Shown piece after piece: positions 35,446 to 43,195 of a DNA stretch of 64,000 bases (positions are counted from its first letter, which is position 1; the number at the start of each line of letters is the position of its first letter). The stretch spans positions 1-64,000 of the forward strand of contig NZ_JAFFPS010000039.1 of NCBI RefSeq assembly GCF_016919165.1, in the 5' to 3' direction. The notes beneath the pieces are model-generated. The model was not told where the DNA came from and did not search any database. It saw nothing but the letters and a program-made list of their open reading frames with translations. The DNA is from Leptospira chreensis (GTDB lineage Bacteria; Spirochaetota; Leptospiria; Leptospirales; Leptospiraceae). The position numbers and the translations under genes were made by a program.

Positions 35446-37365
35446 TTACGGACTAACTCGGATGTACTGTTGCATCTCTTGGTGGAGGGCAGAACAGAAG
35501 TCAGTGCAGTAGAAAGGATAGACTCCCGGTTTTGGAGCGACCCACTTGAAGGTTCTAGTTTCCCCTGGCATGATGAGTAAGTTTGTCATGTTAGGGGCTC
35601 CTCCGATTGCAAAACCATGAGGAATGTCATAGTCTTGTTCCAAGTTTGTGACGTGGAAGTATAAGGTTTCTCCAGTTCTTGCTTCAATGATATCTGGTTT
35701 GAAGTGGGAACGAATCGCAGTCATGTAGATATGGATTGTACTTCCGAGTCTAACAATCTTTGCTTCGCTCTCGCTTTTGGTTGCGTATGGATGTTTGTTT
35801 TCCTCTAGAGGATAGAGTTTTGCAGTTTTATCCATAAGCAGTTTTGCAGGAATCATTTGTGAATAGTGTGGTTCCCCTACTGTAGGGAAGTCAGACAACA
35901 ACTCTGCCTTTCCAGAGGAGATATCATAAAGCTGTGCACTTTGTGGTAATTCCATACCTACTGGGAGATATCTATCTTTAGTGATTTTGTTCATGGCAAT
36001 CAGATACTTACCATAAGGTTCAGCCGAACTACCACCAACGATGGATAAGTGACCTACACTATAATAAGCAGGTAGATGTTGAACTACTTCCCAAGTACCA
36101 AGTTTCCATTTCACTACTTCCGAACTTACGAAACAAGATGTATAAGCATACCCTTGGCCGTCGAACTCAGTATGTAATGGACCAAGACATGGTTTTTGTA
36201 CTTCACCAGCAAGAGTAGATTCATACTTAAGAACAGGAATTCCTTCGATTTCAGTCGAATGGTGTTCCTTCTTATCTTTCACTTCGATCATTTTGCTAAA
36301 GGAGTGAACTGGGATGACAGATGCTAACTTTCCACCGCCAACTATGTATTCTCCAGTAGAATCAACATCGGTTCCATGTGGGCTTTTTGGTGTTGGCATA
36401 TAATACATCATACCTGGACAATCCTTCGGATTTAACATCTTCACACCGCTTAACTTAGTAGAAACGGCTGGTTTGTTTTCATCGTGGAAGTTGTTTACGT
36501 ATTCGCCACCAAAGTTGTAAGCTTTTCCTTGGTCTTTACATTCCTTTGCACGAACCCAGTTGAATGCTAAGATAAAGTCTTTATCTTTTTTGGAAGCTCC
36601 AACCTCTAACATTTTGTGAGCTTGTTCAGAGTTGTAACTACTGAAGAAACACCAGTCATGGGATTTCTTTTTACCGCAATGGGATAAGTCATAGTTAAAC
36701 CCAGGAACAAGAACTTGTAATTCAATGGAAAGTCTTCCTGTGTTTTTATCCACTTTCACCATAGTGACCGTTCCTTTGAACCCACCTTTGGAGAAACTGT
36801 CGATTGCAACGCTTGCTTGCGGAACTGGAACCGAGAATCTTGTGGCTGCCATCAAATACTCTGTATTTTCAGTAGCAAACGGAGATGCGTGGTTACCGGC
36901 AGTGTTTGGGATTTCTAAAATCTCTTTGGTTTCAAAAGACTTTAGATCAATCCTTGCAAGCCTTGGTGTGTTGTTTGCGTTTAAAAACATCCAACGACCA
37001 TCTTGTTTTCCATCTGTCATAGATGCTTCTACGTGATGGCTATCATCCCATGGCACATAACCATGAGTAGTTTTTAACATATCTTTGGTTTCTTCATCGA
37101 ATCCGTATCCATTTTCTGGAAATACGGAGAATACTGGAATGATTTTGAATAACCTTGCCGATGGAATTCCGTAAACAGACATCTGGCCACTGAACCCACC
37201 AGATAAAAAGGCGTACACTTCGTCCTTTTCTCCCGGTGCCACATACACTCGAGAAGCTGCATCAGAAGCAAGTGTTGCCGTTGATGCCCCTTTTTTACAA
37301 TTAGGAATCAATGTAAAAAGTGCGATTCCTAATGTAATCAATATTAGATTTGATTTTTTATTCAT
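35446..37365 (-). CDS. nosZ: Nitrous-oxide reductase, clade II-like, predicted Sec lipoprotein
   Basis: 639 residues. Reduces N2O to N2 in the periplasm. The N-terminus lacks a twin-arginine motif and has a short Sec signal ending in FTLIPNC (Cys23), resembling a lipobox. In the seven-bladed propeller the CuZ ligand pair is H110-H111 (DDSHHVEASMTDG); the family's third His after HHP is Glu here. Other His near HGTDVDSTG, LHTEFD, GHLSIVG and EPHYSQ complete the site. The C-terminal cupredoxin has the CuA set C620, C624, H628, M631 (CTDFCSALHQEM). Sec export and lack of NosR fit clade II. Downstream partner of the cytochrome c encoded nine bases before it. Confidence 0.92.
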   Translation of the reverse strand: MNKKSNLILITLGIALFTLIPNCKKGASTATLASDAASRVYVAPGEKDEVYAFLSGGFSGQMSVYGIPSARLFKIIPVFSVFPENGYGFDEETKDMLKTTHGYVPWDDSHHVEASMTDGKQDGRWMFLNANNTPRLARIDLKSFETKEILEIPNTAGNHASPFATENTEYLMAATRFSVPVPQASVAIDSFSKGGFKGTVTMVKVDKNTGRLSIELQVLVPGFNYDLSHCGKKKSHDWCFFSSYNSEQAHKMLEVGASKKDKDFILAFNWVRAKECKDQGKAYNFGGEYVNNFHDENKPAVSTKLSGVKMLNPKDCPGMMYYMPTPKSPHGTDVDSTGEYIVGGGKLASVIPVHSFSKMIEVKDKKEHHSTEIEGIPVLKYESTLAGEVQKPCLGPLHTEFDGQGYAYTSCFVSSEVVKWKLGTWEVVQHLPAYYSVGHLSIVGGSSAEPYGKYLIAMNKITKDRYLPVGMELPQSAQLYDISSGKAELLSDFPTVGEPHYSQMIPAKLLMDKTAKLYPLEENKHPYATKSESEAKIVRLGSTIHIYMTAIRSHFKPDIIEARTGETLYFHVTNLEQDYDIPHGFAIGGAPNMTNLLIMPGETRTFKWVAPKPGVYPFYCTDFCSALHQEMQQYIRVSP

Positions 37366-37373
37366 ATAGTTAC

Positions 37374-37835
37374 CTATTTTAAATCCATCTTGCGGAAGTA
37401 CTCGAGGATCTCTCGGGCTTCTTCTTCCTTTATGTTTTGAAATGTCATTTGAGTTAAGTGTTCACCGAGTAACTCTTGTCCAATGGGATCTTTTTGAGTC
37501 ATCTCCACAGGATTTAGGATCATATTCATAATCCATTCAGGAGTTCTGCGAAGTGTAACATCTTGAAGTGCCGGTCCTACAACCTTCTCTTCAAATTTGT
37601 GACAAGCAGAACACTTGGCTTCAAATTGTTTTTTACCGCGGTCGACCATTGATTGGTCTATGGCTCCAAGAGTCACAGAATTAACTGGCCCAATTCCCTT
37701 GGAACCTGCTTTAGATGCTGGTGCCTCTTCTGTTTTGTCTCCTCCACAGGCTATAATTGTCATACTCATTAGGAGCCCCAATATGAGTCCGATTTTTAGT
37801 CGGTGGTTTACTCCGTTTAATTTTGAAAGGTTCAT
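37374..37835 (-). CDS. Periplasmic cytochrome c lipoprotein of nos operon
   Basis: 153 residues. Lipobox-like SMTIIAC (Cys30), then a linker, and a heme motif CSACH (75-79). Downstream KVVGPAL and a Met-rich segment (MNMILNPVEM) plus LTQMTF supply the distal Met ligand; the C-terminal helix EEAREILEYFRK is standard for class I cytochromes c. It is encoded nine bases before nosZ and is the most likely direct electron donor, since no NosGH or NosR is present. The lipid anchor would hold it at the membrane near NosZ. Confidence 0.9.
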   Translation of the reverse strand: MNLSKLNGVNHRLKIGLILGLLMSMTIIACGGDKTEEAPASKAGSKGIGPVNSVTLGAIDQSMVDRGKKQFEAKCSACHKFEEKVVGPALQDVTLRRTPEWIMNMILNPVEMTQKDPIGQELLGEHLTQMTFQNIKEEEAREILEYFRKMDLK

Positions 37836-37864
37836 CTTAAATACTCCTTAGTATTTTAGTATTA

Positions 37865-38428
37865 TCATTTCTTAGCAGGCGGTAGTAATACCGTGTCTAC
37901 TACATGGATGATCCCATTGGTTGCTGGAATGGATGCGACAATAGTTGCACCATTGATCATTACCTTCCCATTCTTTACGGAAACTTTCGTATGACTTCCG
38001 TTTGCCATACCGAGTTCATCATCTTTACCAGTGAACTCAGATTTCAGAATGGATTCGGTTAAGTTACCTACGACAACGTGGTATTCTAATATGTTCTTTA
38101 ATGAATCCTTTTGGCTTGGTTTTAAAAGATCATCAACAGTCCCGGCTGGTAATTTCGCGAATGCATCGTTTGTTGGTGCAAACACAGTGAATGGGCCTTG
38201 GTTGGCAAGGGAATCCACTAAACCTGCTGCTTGAACAGCAGCGACCAGGGTTGTATGGTCTTTAGAACCCAAAGCTATTTTCAGAACATCTTGTTGTGAT
38301 TTGTCATCGGCAACTGCTGATATTCCTTTGCCAGAATTGGCATCTTCATTTTTTCCACAATTCACACCGACTAGCGAAAGACAGGTGACAATTGTGATCA
38401 TTGTTAATTGGAAAATTTTTTTGTTCAT
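37865..38428 (-). CDS. Fasciclin (FAS1) domain lipoprotein at head of nos operon
   Basis: 187 residues from ATG 38428; an upstream in-frame ATG (38488) overlaps the FNR box and is unlikely. Signal peptide with lipobox-like LVGVNC; then one FAS1 domain with TLVAAVQAAGLVDSLANQGPF region, FAPTNDAFAKLP and the closing IIHVVDTVLLPP. FAS1 domains mediate adhesion or protein-protein contact; here it is the first gene of the nos transcription unit, 29 bases before the cytochrome c. Its role in N2O respiration is unclear; FAS1 proteins often accompany cytochrome or nos genes in Bacteroidetes-like clusters, which I recall as a tendency rather than a proof. Confidence 0.85.
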   Translation of the reverse strand: MNKKIFQLTMITIVTCLSLVGVNCGKNEDANSGKGISAVADDKSQQDVLKIALGSKDHTTLVAAVQAAGLVDSLANQGPFTVFAPTNDAFAKLPAGTVDDLLKPSQKDSLKNILEYHVVVGNLTESILKSEFTGKDDELGMANGSHTKVSVKNGKVMINGATIVASIPATNGIIHVVDTVLLPPAKK

Positions 38429-38751
38429 TGGATACCGCCCACTCATTGGTTCAATTACCATGGGACGCCAGAACAAATGAAACTGCATTGATCTAAATCA
38501 ATTTGAGATGAATCAAAGCCATTGATTTTTATCAATAGAGATAACTGTATATAGAAATCTTTTTAGAGTTAGAATGAATTGAGTTCGTTGAAAGCTCTTC
38601 TAATGCATCAAAACATACATTCTAAGAATTTACTTAGAATTAAACTAATTCTAGTTATGGGATTTATGAAATTGGTCCTTCGGTGTCTGTTTGGATTAAT
38701 CACTTGTCCTCTTGGGGTGTTACAAAATCCTGAAAGAACGAGGTTCTTCTC
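38429..38751. other. Divergent intergenic region between nos operon and hemerythrin gene
   Basis: 323 bases without a gene. It holds the FNR-type boxes (38488-38535), a perfect 8-bp inverted repeat ATTCTAAG (38619-38626) / CTTAGAAT (38633-38640) whose spacer is six bases, and, before the hemerythrin ATG at 38752, GAGG in a Shine-Dalgarno position (about 38740). It probably carries divergent promoters. Nothing else coding-like is visible. Confidence 0.6.
38488..38535. promoter_or_regulatory. Three tandem FNR/DNR-type boxes upstream of the nos operon
   Basis: TTGATCTAAATCAA (38488-38501) and TTGATTTTTATCAA (38522-38535) are perfect matches to TTGAT-N4-ATCAA, and TTGAGATGAATCAA (38503-38516) has one mismatch. 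They lie 60 to 107 bases upstream of the FAS1-gene ATG at 38428 on the minus strand. FNR/DNR/NnrR regulators bind such sites and respond to low oxygen or NO. Box-to-box spacing is 15 and 19 bases centre-to-centre. Confidence 0.8.
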
Positions 38752-39189
38752 ATGATAACAAATTGGGATTCGAAATATGAAACAAATATCTCAGAGATTG
38801 ATTCTCAACATAAAAAACTCTTTCGTTTGATCAATAACATTGAAGTAGTTTATGATGAAAACAAACACCACCTTTCTGGAAAATCGAAGATATTGTTAGA
38901 AGCTGTTTCTGAACTAGAGGATTATACACTTAGTCATTTTTTAATTGAAGAACGTGTGATGGAGTTAAACCAATATCCCGGTCTTGAAGCACATATTTTA
39001 CAACATAATAAGTTTACAGATAAAATTTTAGAGTTAAAGAACCGATTGAATCAAGGGGATTTACTTTCCAATGATGATTTGTTGGATGTTTTCTTTAAGG
39101 ATTTAATCGATTTTTTGCGTGCATGGCTTACCAATCATATTCTGAAGGAAGATCTAGATTATAAACCATTCATAAAGTTTAGTATATAA
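38752..39189 (+). CDS. Bacteriohemerythrin
   Basis: 145 residues with the complete di-iron ligand set: H20, H62, E66 (HFLIE), H81 and H85 (HILQH), H129 and D134 (HILKED). These match the hemerythrin pattern H...H-x3-E...H-x3-H...H-x4-D exactly. The protein binds O2 (or NO) reversibly in the cytosol and may buffer or sense oxygen around the N2O-respiration genes. It is the only + strand gene in this stretch and is divergent from the nos operon, sharing its intergenic region. No signalling domain is attached. Confidence 0.93.
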   Translation: MITNWDSKYETNISEIDSQHKKLFRLINNIEVVYDENKHHLSGKSKILLEAVSELEDYTLSHFLIEERVMELNQYPGLEAHILQHNKFTDKILELKNRLNQGDLLSNDDLLDVFFKDLIDFLRAWLTNHILKEDLDYKPFIKFSI

Positions 39190-39213
39190 TATACTTTTCT
39201 GAATCTACTTGGT

Positions 39214-39627
39214 TCATTGAAAATATAAAGAATATCGAGATATTGTTTCGATAAGATTTGATTTTGCTTTTTTGGCTAAATCAATATCGTTTCCTTTCAT
39301 GATTTGCACTTCTTCTAATAGTAAATTTATATATTTATGTAATTCCTCATGACCTTGCCCTGACATTGTACAAGAAGATTGAATTTCATTGATAATGGAT
39401 ATGATTTGATCAGCTTGCTTATGGTATTCTTCTATTGACTCATCAGAATTTGCATGGTGAAATTGTTCGTCCATTTTCTGAAATCCCAACCTTGTTGATT
39501 TGTCTGTCATCCAAGGTTTACCATTGTTTAGTTCTGGAAGTTTTGAGCCCGTATGTTCATGGCATGAGAAGGAAATGATGAACAATAGAAAAATACAACC
39601 ATTGAAAATAGATTGGAAAAACTTCAT
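39214..39627 (-). CDS. Small lipoprotein with FNR-type promoter
   Basis: 137 residues. Signal peptide with lipobox-like FIISFSC (Cys22), then a helical, His-rich domain (FQKMDEQFHH, EEYHKQADQI, GQGHEELHKY) that suggests a four-helix bundle binding metal or heme non-covalently; there is no CXXCH. No family is recognised. An FNR-type box with a TAGTTT -10 at 22-base spacing sits immediately upstream of the ATG, so the gene is almost certainly part of the low-oxygen response. Transcribed away from the hemerythrin gene, converging with it. Confidence 0.65.
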   Translation of the reverse strand: MKFFQSIFNGCIFLLFIISFSCHEHTGSKLPELNNGKPWMTDKSTRLGFQKMDEQFHHANSDESIEEYHKQADQIISIINEIQSSCTMSGQGHEELHKYINLLLEEVQIMKGNDIDLAKKAKSNLIETISRYSLYFQ

Positions 39628-39638
39628 GAAACAAACTA

Positions 39639-39674
39639 CCAGCCTTGTCTCAGGAAAAAATTGATCTAAATCAA
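39639..39674 (-). promoter_or_regulatory. Perfect FNR/DNR-type box with -10 element
   Basis: TTGATCTAAATCAA at 39661-39674 is a perfect TTGAT-N4-ATCAA site. On the minus strand the hexamer TAGTTT starts 22 bases downstream, the class II FNR distance, and leads to the ATG at 39627 with almost no leader. The same geometry as at 31571-31612. Confidence 0.7.
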
Positions 39675-39774
39675 GAACGAAATTTTTTTTGATAAAAAAG
39701 GTATCCGTTCTCTGTTAGGGGATCGTCTTCTATTTCTCATATATCTGGGAAAAATTCGTATTTTAAGAATCAAC

Positions 39775-40182
39775 CTAGGTATAGGAAATTGTTCTCACCC
39801 AAGTTAATTTGATAAATATGACTAAACCAAAAAAGATGAGAATTTTTCCGAGTAGAGCCAATGGATCGAATGGAATGATAAACTTTGCGATAAAATACAA
39901 AATCAAACCAAGATTGTAACTATAGAATATCACCCATGCTTGCCAAGTGGCGCCCCTGGGACGTTCCAATAGAAACTTAGGAAACATCCAATAGGCAGTT
40001 CCCATGATGAGTTGAATGAAAAATCCCCAGATAAGAATGGTATAATGGAAAGGTAATAAATTCCAAATTCTTGGATCCAAAAAAATGGCTTTGTTTACCA
40101 TGATGATAGCACCGAGGGAAGAACCAAAGATTAAGTAAATCAAAGAAACTCGTATCAACCAAATGGATTGTATGGGAAGCAT
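39775..40182 (-). CDS. Small membrane protein, paralogue of the next gene (heme-copper-oxidase-subunit-I-like helices)
   Basis: 135 residues with four membrane helices. The segment HYTILIWGFFIQLIMGTAYW followed by MFPK, with a His at the start of the second helix, resembles the second helix of heme-copper oxidase subunit I or NnrS, where that His is a heme ligand. The protein upstream (40187-40600) shares this segment and the C-terminal YNLGL pattern, so they are tandem duplicates. Only about a third of a full oxidase subunit is present. Role unknown; perhaps a heme-binding electron-transfer or NO-related membrane protein. It starts four bases after its paralogue. Confidence 0.6.
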   Translation of the reverse strand: MLPIQSIWLIRVSLIYLIFGSSLGAIIMVNKAIFLDPRIWNLLPFHYTILIWGFFIQLIMGTAYWMFPKFLLERPRGATWQAWVIFYSYNLGLILYFIAKFIIPFDPLALLGKILIFFGLVIFIKLTWVRTISYT

Positions 40183-40186
40183 TGTT

Positions 40187-40600
40187 TTATCTTTTCCCTT
40201 GTGGTTCTAATCTTGGCCAAATTTCGAAAACAAAACAAAGGATTCCTAGAAACTGTAAACAGATGGAACTAAGAAATGGTAAAACTACGAGTTCTTTATT
40301 TCCATAAATAAAAGGTTCTGAAAAGATACGAAAACATAGACCTAGGTTTAAACAAAAATAGGCCGCCCAAGCAAGATTTGATCCATTTTTGGGACTAGGA
40401 TTTTTTCCCTTAGGATACATCCAAAGAGAAACTCCCATAATGATTTGAGTGATCCATCCAAGAGCGATCATATGCCAATAAACAGGCATTAAATGAATTT
40501 CCCACCTTGCGCCTGGAAATTCGGAGACAGCATAGACGAGAATGCCAAATAACAGATACACCATTCCCGATTTGATAAAGTATCTTGAAATTTTTGGCAT
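40187..40600 (-). CDS. Small membrane protein, paralogue of 39775-40182
   Basis: 137 residues and four membrane helices. WHMIALGWITQIIMG followed by SLWMYPK aligns with HYTILIWGFFIQLIMG/YWMFPK of the downstream neighbour, keeping the His, the WG pair, the Q and the IMG; the later LNLGLCFR matches YNLGLILY. As for its twin, the motif resembles the heme-ligand helix of heme-copper oxidase subunit I. Position between the cytochrome c'-like gene (23-base gap) and its paralogue suggests that the three gene products act together. Confidence 0.6.
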   Translation of the reverse strand: MPKISRYFIKSGMVYLLFGILVYAVSEFPGARWEIHLMPVYWHMIALGWITQIIMGVSLWMYPKGKNPSPKNGSNLAWAAYFCLNLGLCFRIFSEPFIYGNKELVVLPFLSSICLQFLGILCFVFEIWPRLEPQGKR

Positions 40601-40623
40601 TTGAATTCTGTTTTTAGTTTAGA

Positions 40624-41106
40624 TTATTTTTCTTCAGACTCAACTTCAATTTTATAACTGGCATGACAAGCGATACAATTGCGTGTGAGTACATCCATTT
40701 CTCCCAGCAAGGTATGGACATCTTGTTTTTTTCGAATTTTCGCAGCAATCTCATCGAATTTTTCATGAGTGCCAAATCCTAATTTTTTAAATTCAACGGG
40801 GAGTTTCAAGAGAATGGTTTTTTCTTGGTGTTCTAAACTGGCAACAAGCCCCATACCCACAGCATCGGCGGCTTTCGCTGCACCTTCATAGTCTTTGGCC
40901 GCAAGTCCACTGATCATTCCATTCACTGATGTGAGTAGGGCTCTCATTTCTGTAAGGACTAGTTGTCGTTCTGCTGGTGTTAAATGGATTGCCGTTCGAT
41001 TATCTAGAGAACGACTCGTACTACCAAAGTAAAAAAAATATCCAAGTGTGATGATTGTGACAAACCAAAGTGCGATTGCAATTTTTCCAATAGATTTTGA
41101 ATTCAT
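40624..41106 (-). CDS. Membrane-anchored cytochrome c'-like protein
   Basis: 160 residues. An N-terminal membrane helix (about 8-27) without a cleavage site, a helical bundle, and a C-terminal heme motif CIACH (144-148), the placement typical of cytochrome c' and its relatives (four-helix bundle with the CXXCH in the last helix). Cytochromes c' bind NO and are commonly linked to NO protection. It precedes the two paralogous membrane proteins and follows the FadL-type porin gene by 15 bases. NO binding is an inference. Confidence 0.82.
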   Translation of the reverse strand: MNSKSIGKIAIALWFVTIITLGYFFYFGSTSRSLDNRTAIHLTPAERQLVLTEMRALLTSVNGMISGLAAKDYEGAAKAADAVGMGLVASLEHQEKTILLKLPVEFKKLGFGTHEKFDEIAAKIRKKQDVHTLLGEMDVLTRNCIACHASYKIEVESEEK

Positions 41107-41121
41107 AATATCCTTCCTATA

Positions 41122-42519
41122 TTAAATCAATTGTTCCATTCCAAGATATATACTAAATACGTTCATTTGTTTTTGATAAGAAAACTGAAATGGATGAACT
41201 TCTGTACTAGAAAAAACAGAATGCGATAACGTCCAGTCTGAAGTTTTTCCACCGTATGTTTTTTTAGGAAATCCATATTCACAAGCAATGTGGAATGTGG
41301 TATCATTCCAGGAGATACTTCCTCCAAGCGAAACATGGTGTTCAATACTGGCACCTAACATGGGACTGACACCGCTAGCAGGAATGATGTTTTTTCCATA
41401 ACTATATCCCATTCGACTGACATAACGATCATTCCACTTGTATTCAGCTCCCAAGGCAAAAATAGTTTGGTTTTTCCAATTTAGGTTGAATTGAAAGTTG
41501 TTGGTTTCCACTCCAATGGGTGTTCTCATCCAAACATCTTCTAATCGAAACTTACTGGAATTAAAACTCTCTGACCAAGGAATGTATTTTATATCAAAGT
41601 CGATGAGAAATCGATCCGTTCTATAGGAAATTCCAACAGCATGTTTGTCTGGCCAAATCATATATCGAGAGACTCTTGTGCCAAAGGATCTTTCGGGTGA
41701 GTATCCATCGATCTTCATGGTTCCGTCCATTGGCAAAAGATTTCTTGTTGTATAGGAATAAGCCACTCGGATGTTTTCTGTTATATCATAAGATGTTCCA
41801 ATTTTTCCTCCCATGGTATAAGCAGAATCACTTTGGTAACGAATTCCGCCGGGAATGGTAAGGCTTCTTGTTTCATCTTGGTAAGTTCTTTTGAGTTCCA
41901 TAAACCCATAAACAAGATCAATCCCAGCACCTATCGCAAAATTCCCCCGTTTGTATCCGGCACCAAACGTTGATTTCATGGTCATAAATCTAAAATTTAG
42001 ATCTTCCACCGCTTTTGTACTTTCTCCAATGATGGGAATGTTGAGACCAAAGGTTTCGTTTAATGTCCTTCCATCAGGTGTGTGTCGTTTGATATTCTTA
42101 AACTGACCACCGCCTCCGCCTTGTGCATACAAAGCAAAACCAATGCTAATATTTTCTGTTACAGGTTTGATGACACCGATATAAGGCAGGACTGCTTTTG
42201 GATGTTCTACTGTGGAGTTTCTGTAAGAACGACTCGGATCGGCATCTATATATTCATCGTTATATGCGATACTTGGCAAATGAATCGCGGAACCTAACTC
42301 CCATTTGGTCCTTTTGGTTCTCGCTAAATGAGAAGGGTTTGATTCCAAATCCATCACCGATCCACCAACAGCTTGGAAGGCTCCCCCCATCCCGGCTTGT
42401 CTGGCACCAAAGGCTGGTTGCATGATTCCATGAAAGGCCTCGAGATCTGTGTCCGAAAACCGAGGTCCAAGGATTAGAATCAGAATCATTAAATAAATGT
42501 AAGTGCGACTCAGAATCAT
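41122..42519 (-). CDS. FadL/OmpP1-family outer-membrane protein
   Basis: 465 residues. After a signal peptide the mature N-terminus carries FHGIMQPAFGARQAGMGGAF followed by ESNPSHLAR, the plug-region pattern (GxxxAGMGGA, NP) of FadL/TodX transporters, which take up long-chain fatty acids or aromatic hydrocarbons. The rest alternates beta strands and ends in a typical barrel terminus (IYLGMEQLI). It is the first gene of a unit with the cytochrome c' and two membrane proteins, which is not an expected pairing; perhaps the cargo is a lipid or quinone. Promoter not evident. Confidence 0.85.
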   Translation of the reverse strand: MILSRTYIYLMILILILGPRFSDTDLEAFHGIMQPAFGARQAGMGGAFQAVGGSVMDLESNPSHLARTKRTKWELGSAIHLPSIAYNDEYIDADPSRSYRNSTVEHPKAVLPYIGVIKPVTENISIGFALYAQGGGGGQFKNIKRHTPDGRTLNETFGLNIPIIGESTKAVEDLNFRFMTMKSTFGAGYKRGNFAIGAGIDLVYGFMELKRTYQDETRSLTIPGGIRYQSDSAYTMGGKIGTSYDITENIRVAYSYTTRNLLPMDGTMKIDGYSPERSFGTRVSRYMIWPDKHAVGISYRTDRFLIDFDIKYIPWSESFNSSKFRLEDVWMRTPIGVETNNFQFNLNWKNQTIFALGAEYKWNDRYVSRMGYSYGKNIIPASGVSPMLGASIEHHVSLGGSISWNDTTFHIACEYGFPKKTYGGKTSDWTLSHSVFSSTEVHPFQFSYQKQMNVFSIYLGMEQLI

Positions 42520-42564
42520 TTGTTTAAAGGAAAGAGTCCGGTCTACGATGTCAAGGGGATAAAA

Positions 42565-43068
42565 CTAAGGAAAAAACGAAAATCCTCTAGAGACCAAAAT
42601 TCCAAAGACCGCAATCGTAACAGAGATCAGTAGATTGAACCTTCCAAAGAAAGCCGAGGTTTTCCTGTACCTTTCGTGGCGAAGGGGATCGGTAGCTAAG
42701 TAAACAAAGGTTTTGGGACCTGTTACAAAGTCATGATACAAAGAAGATAAAAATAAAACGGTAAATAAACCAATTTTGGTTATAAACATCAAACCAATGT
42801 TAGATGTCCATAGTCCCCGACCTGATTCAAAATGAAAAAAACCTTTCTCATACAATAATCCTATTCCAGAAAGAACAAAAATCAAAAAAATAAAGTAAGA
42901 TATGTTTCTAAATTGTAAGGCGGTGAGTTGTAATAACTTCAATTTCAGATTTTTGAATTCTGGATTTCGTATGACCGGCATAACTACAATCACATAAAAA
43001 ATCATTCCACCGATCCAAATCATCGCGGAGAAAATATGAAGAATTAAAAAGGTAAAGTAAGAGAACAT
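42565..43068 (-). CDS. CopD-like/DUF4149-type membrane protein
   Basis: 167 residues with four membrane helices. The first segment, LILHIFSAMIWIGGMIF, and the following basic loop match the copper-resistance CopD-like family (HxxxAxxWxGG), and GPKTFVY between the last helices is also compatible. It may support copper import or a heme-membrane function near the copper and NosZ genes. It has no close neighbour on its strand within 45 bases except the FadL gene, and diverges from the U32 peptidase. Confidence 0.65.
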   Translation of the reverse strand: MFSYFTFLILHIFSAMIWIGGMIFYVIVVMPVIRNPEFKNLKLKLLQLTALQFRNISYFIFLIFVLSGIGLLYEKGFFHFESGRGLWTSNIGLMFITKIGLFTVLFLSSLYHDFVTGPKTFVYLATDPLRHERYRKTSAFFGRFNLLISVTIAVFGILVSRGFSFFP

Positions 43069-43195
43069 GATTTCTAAAGAATAGAATCTACTGATTTGTT
43101 TGTCGTTTCCTTTTTTTAATTTTAGAAACGATCTAAAAATCTAATGTATATTTTTCTTTTTTGAAAAAGTGAATTCTTTTGGGATGGGAAATAGT

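Noticed and set aside
41107..41121. Possible FNR-type half-site (AAATCAAT) before the cytochrome c'-like gene
   Set aside because: Only the right half matches; five mismatches in the left half, and the gap to the previous gene is 15 bases.
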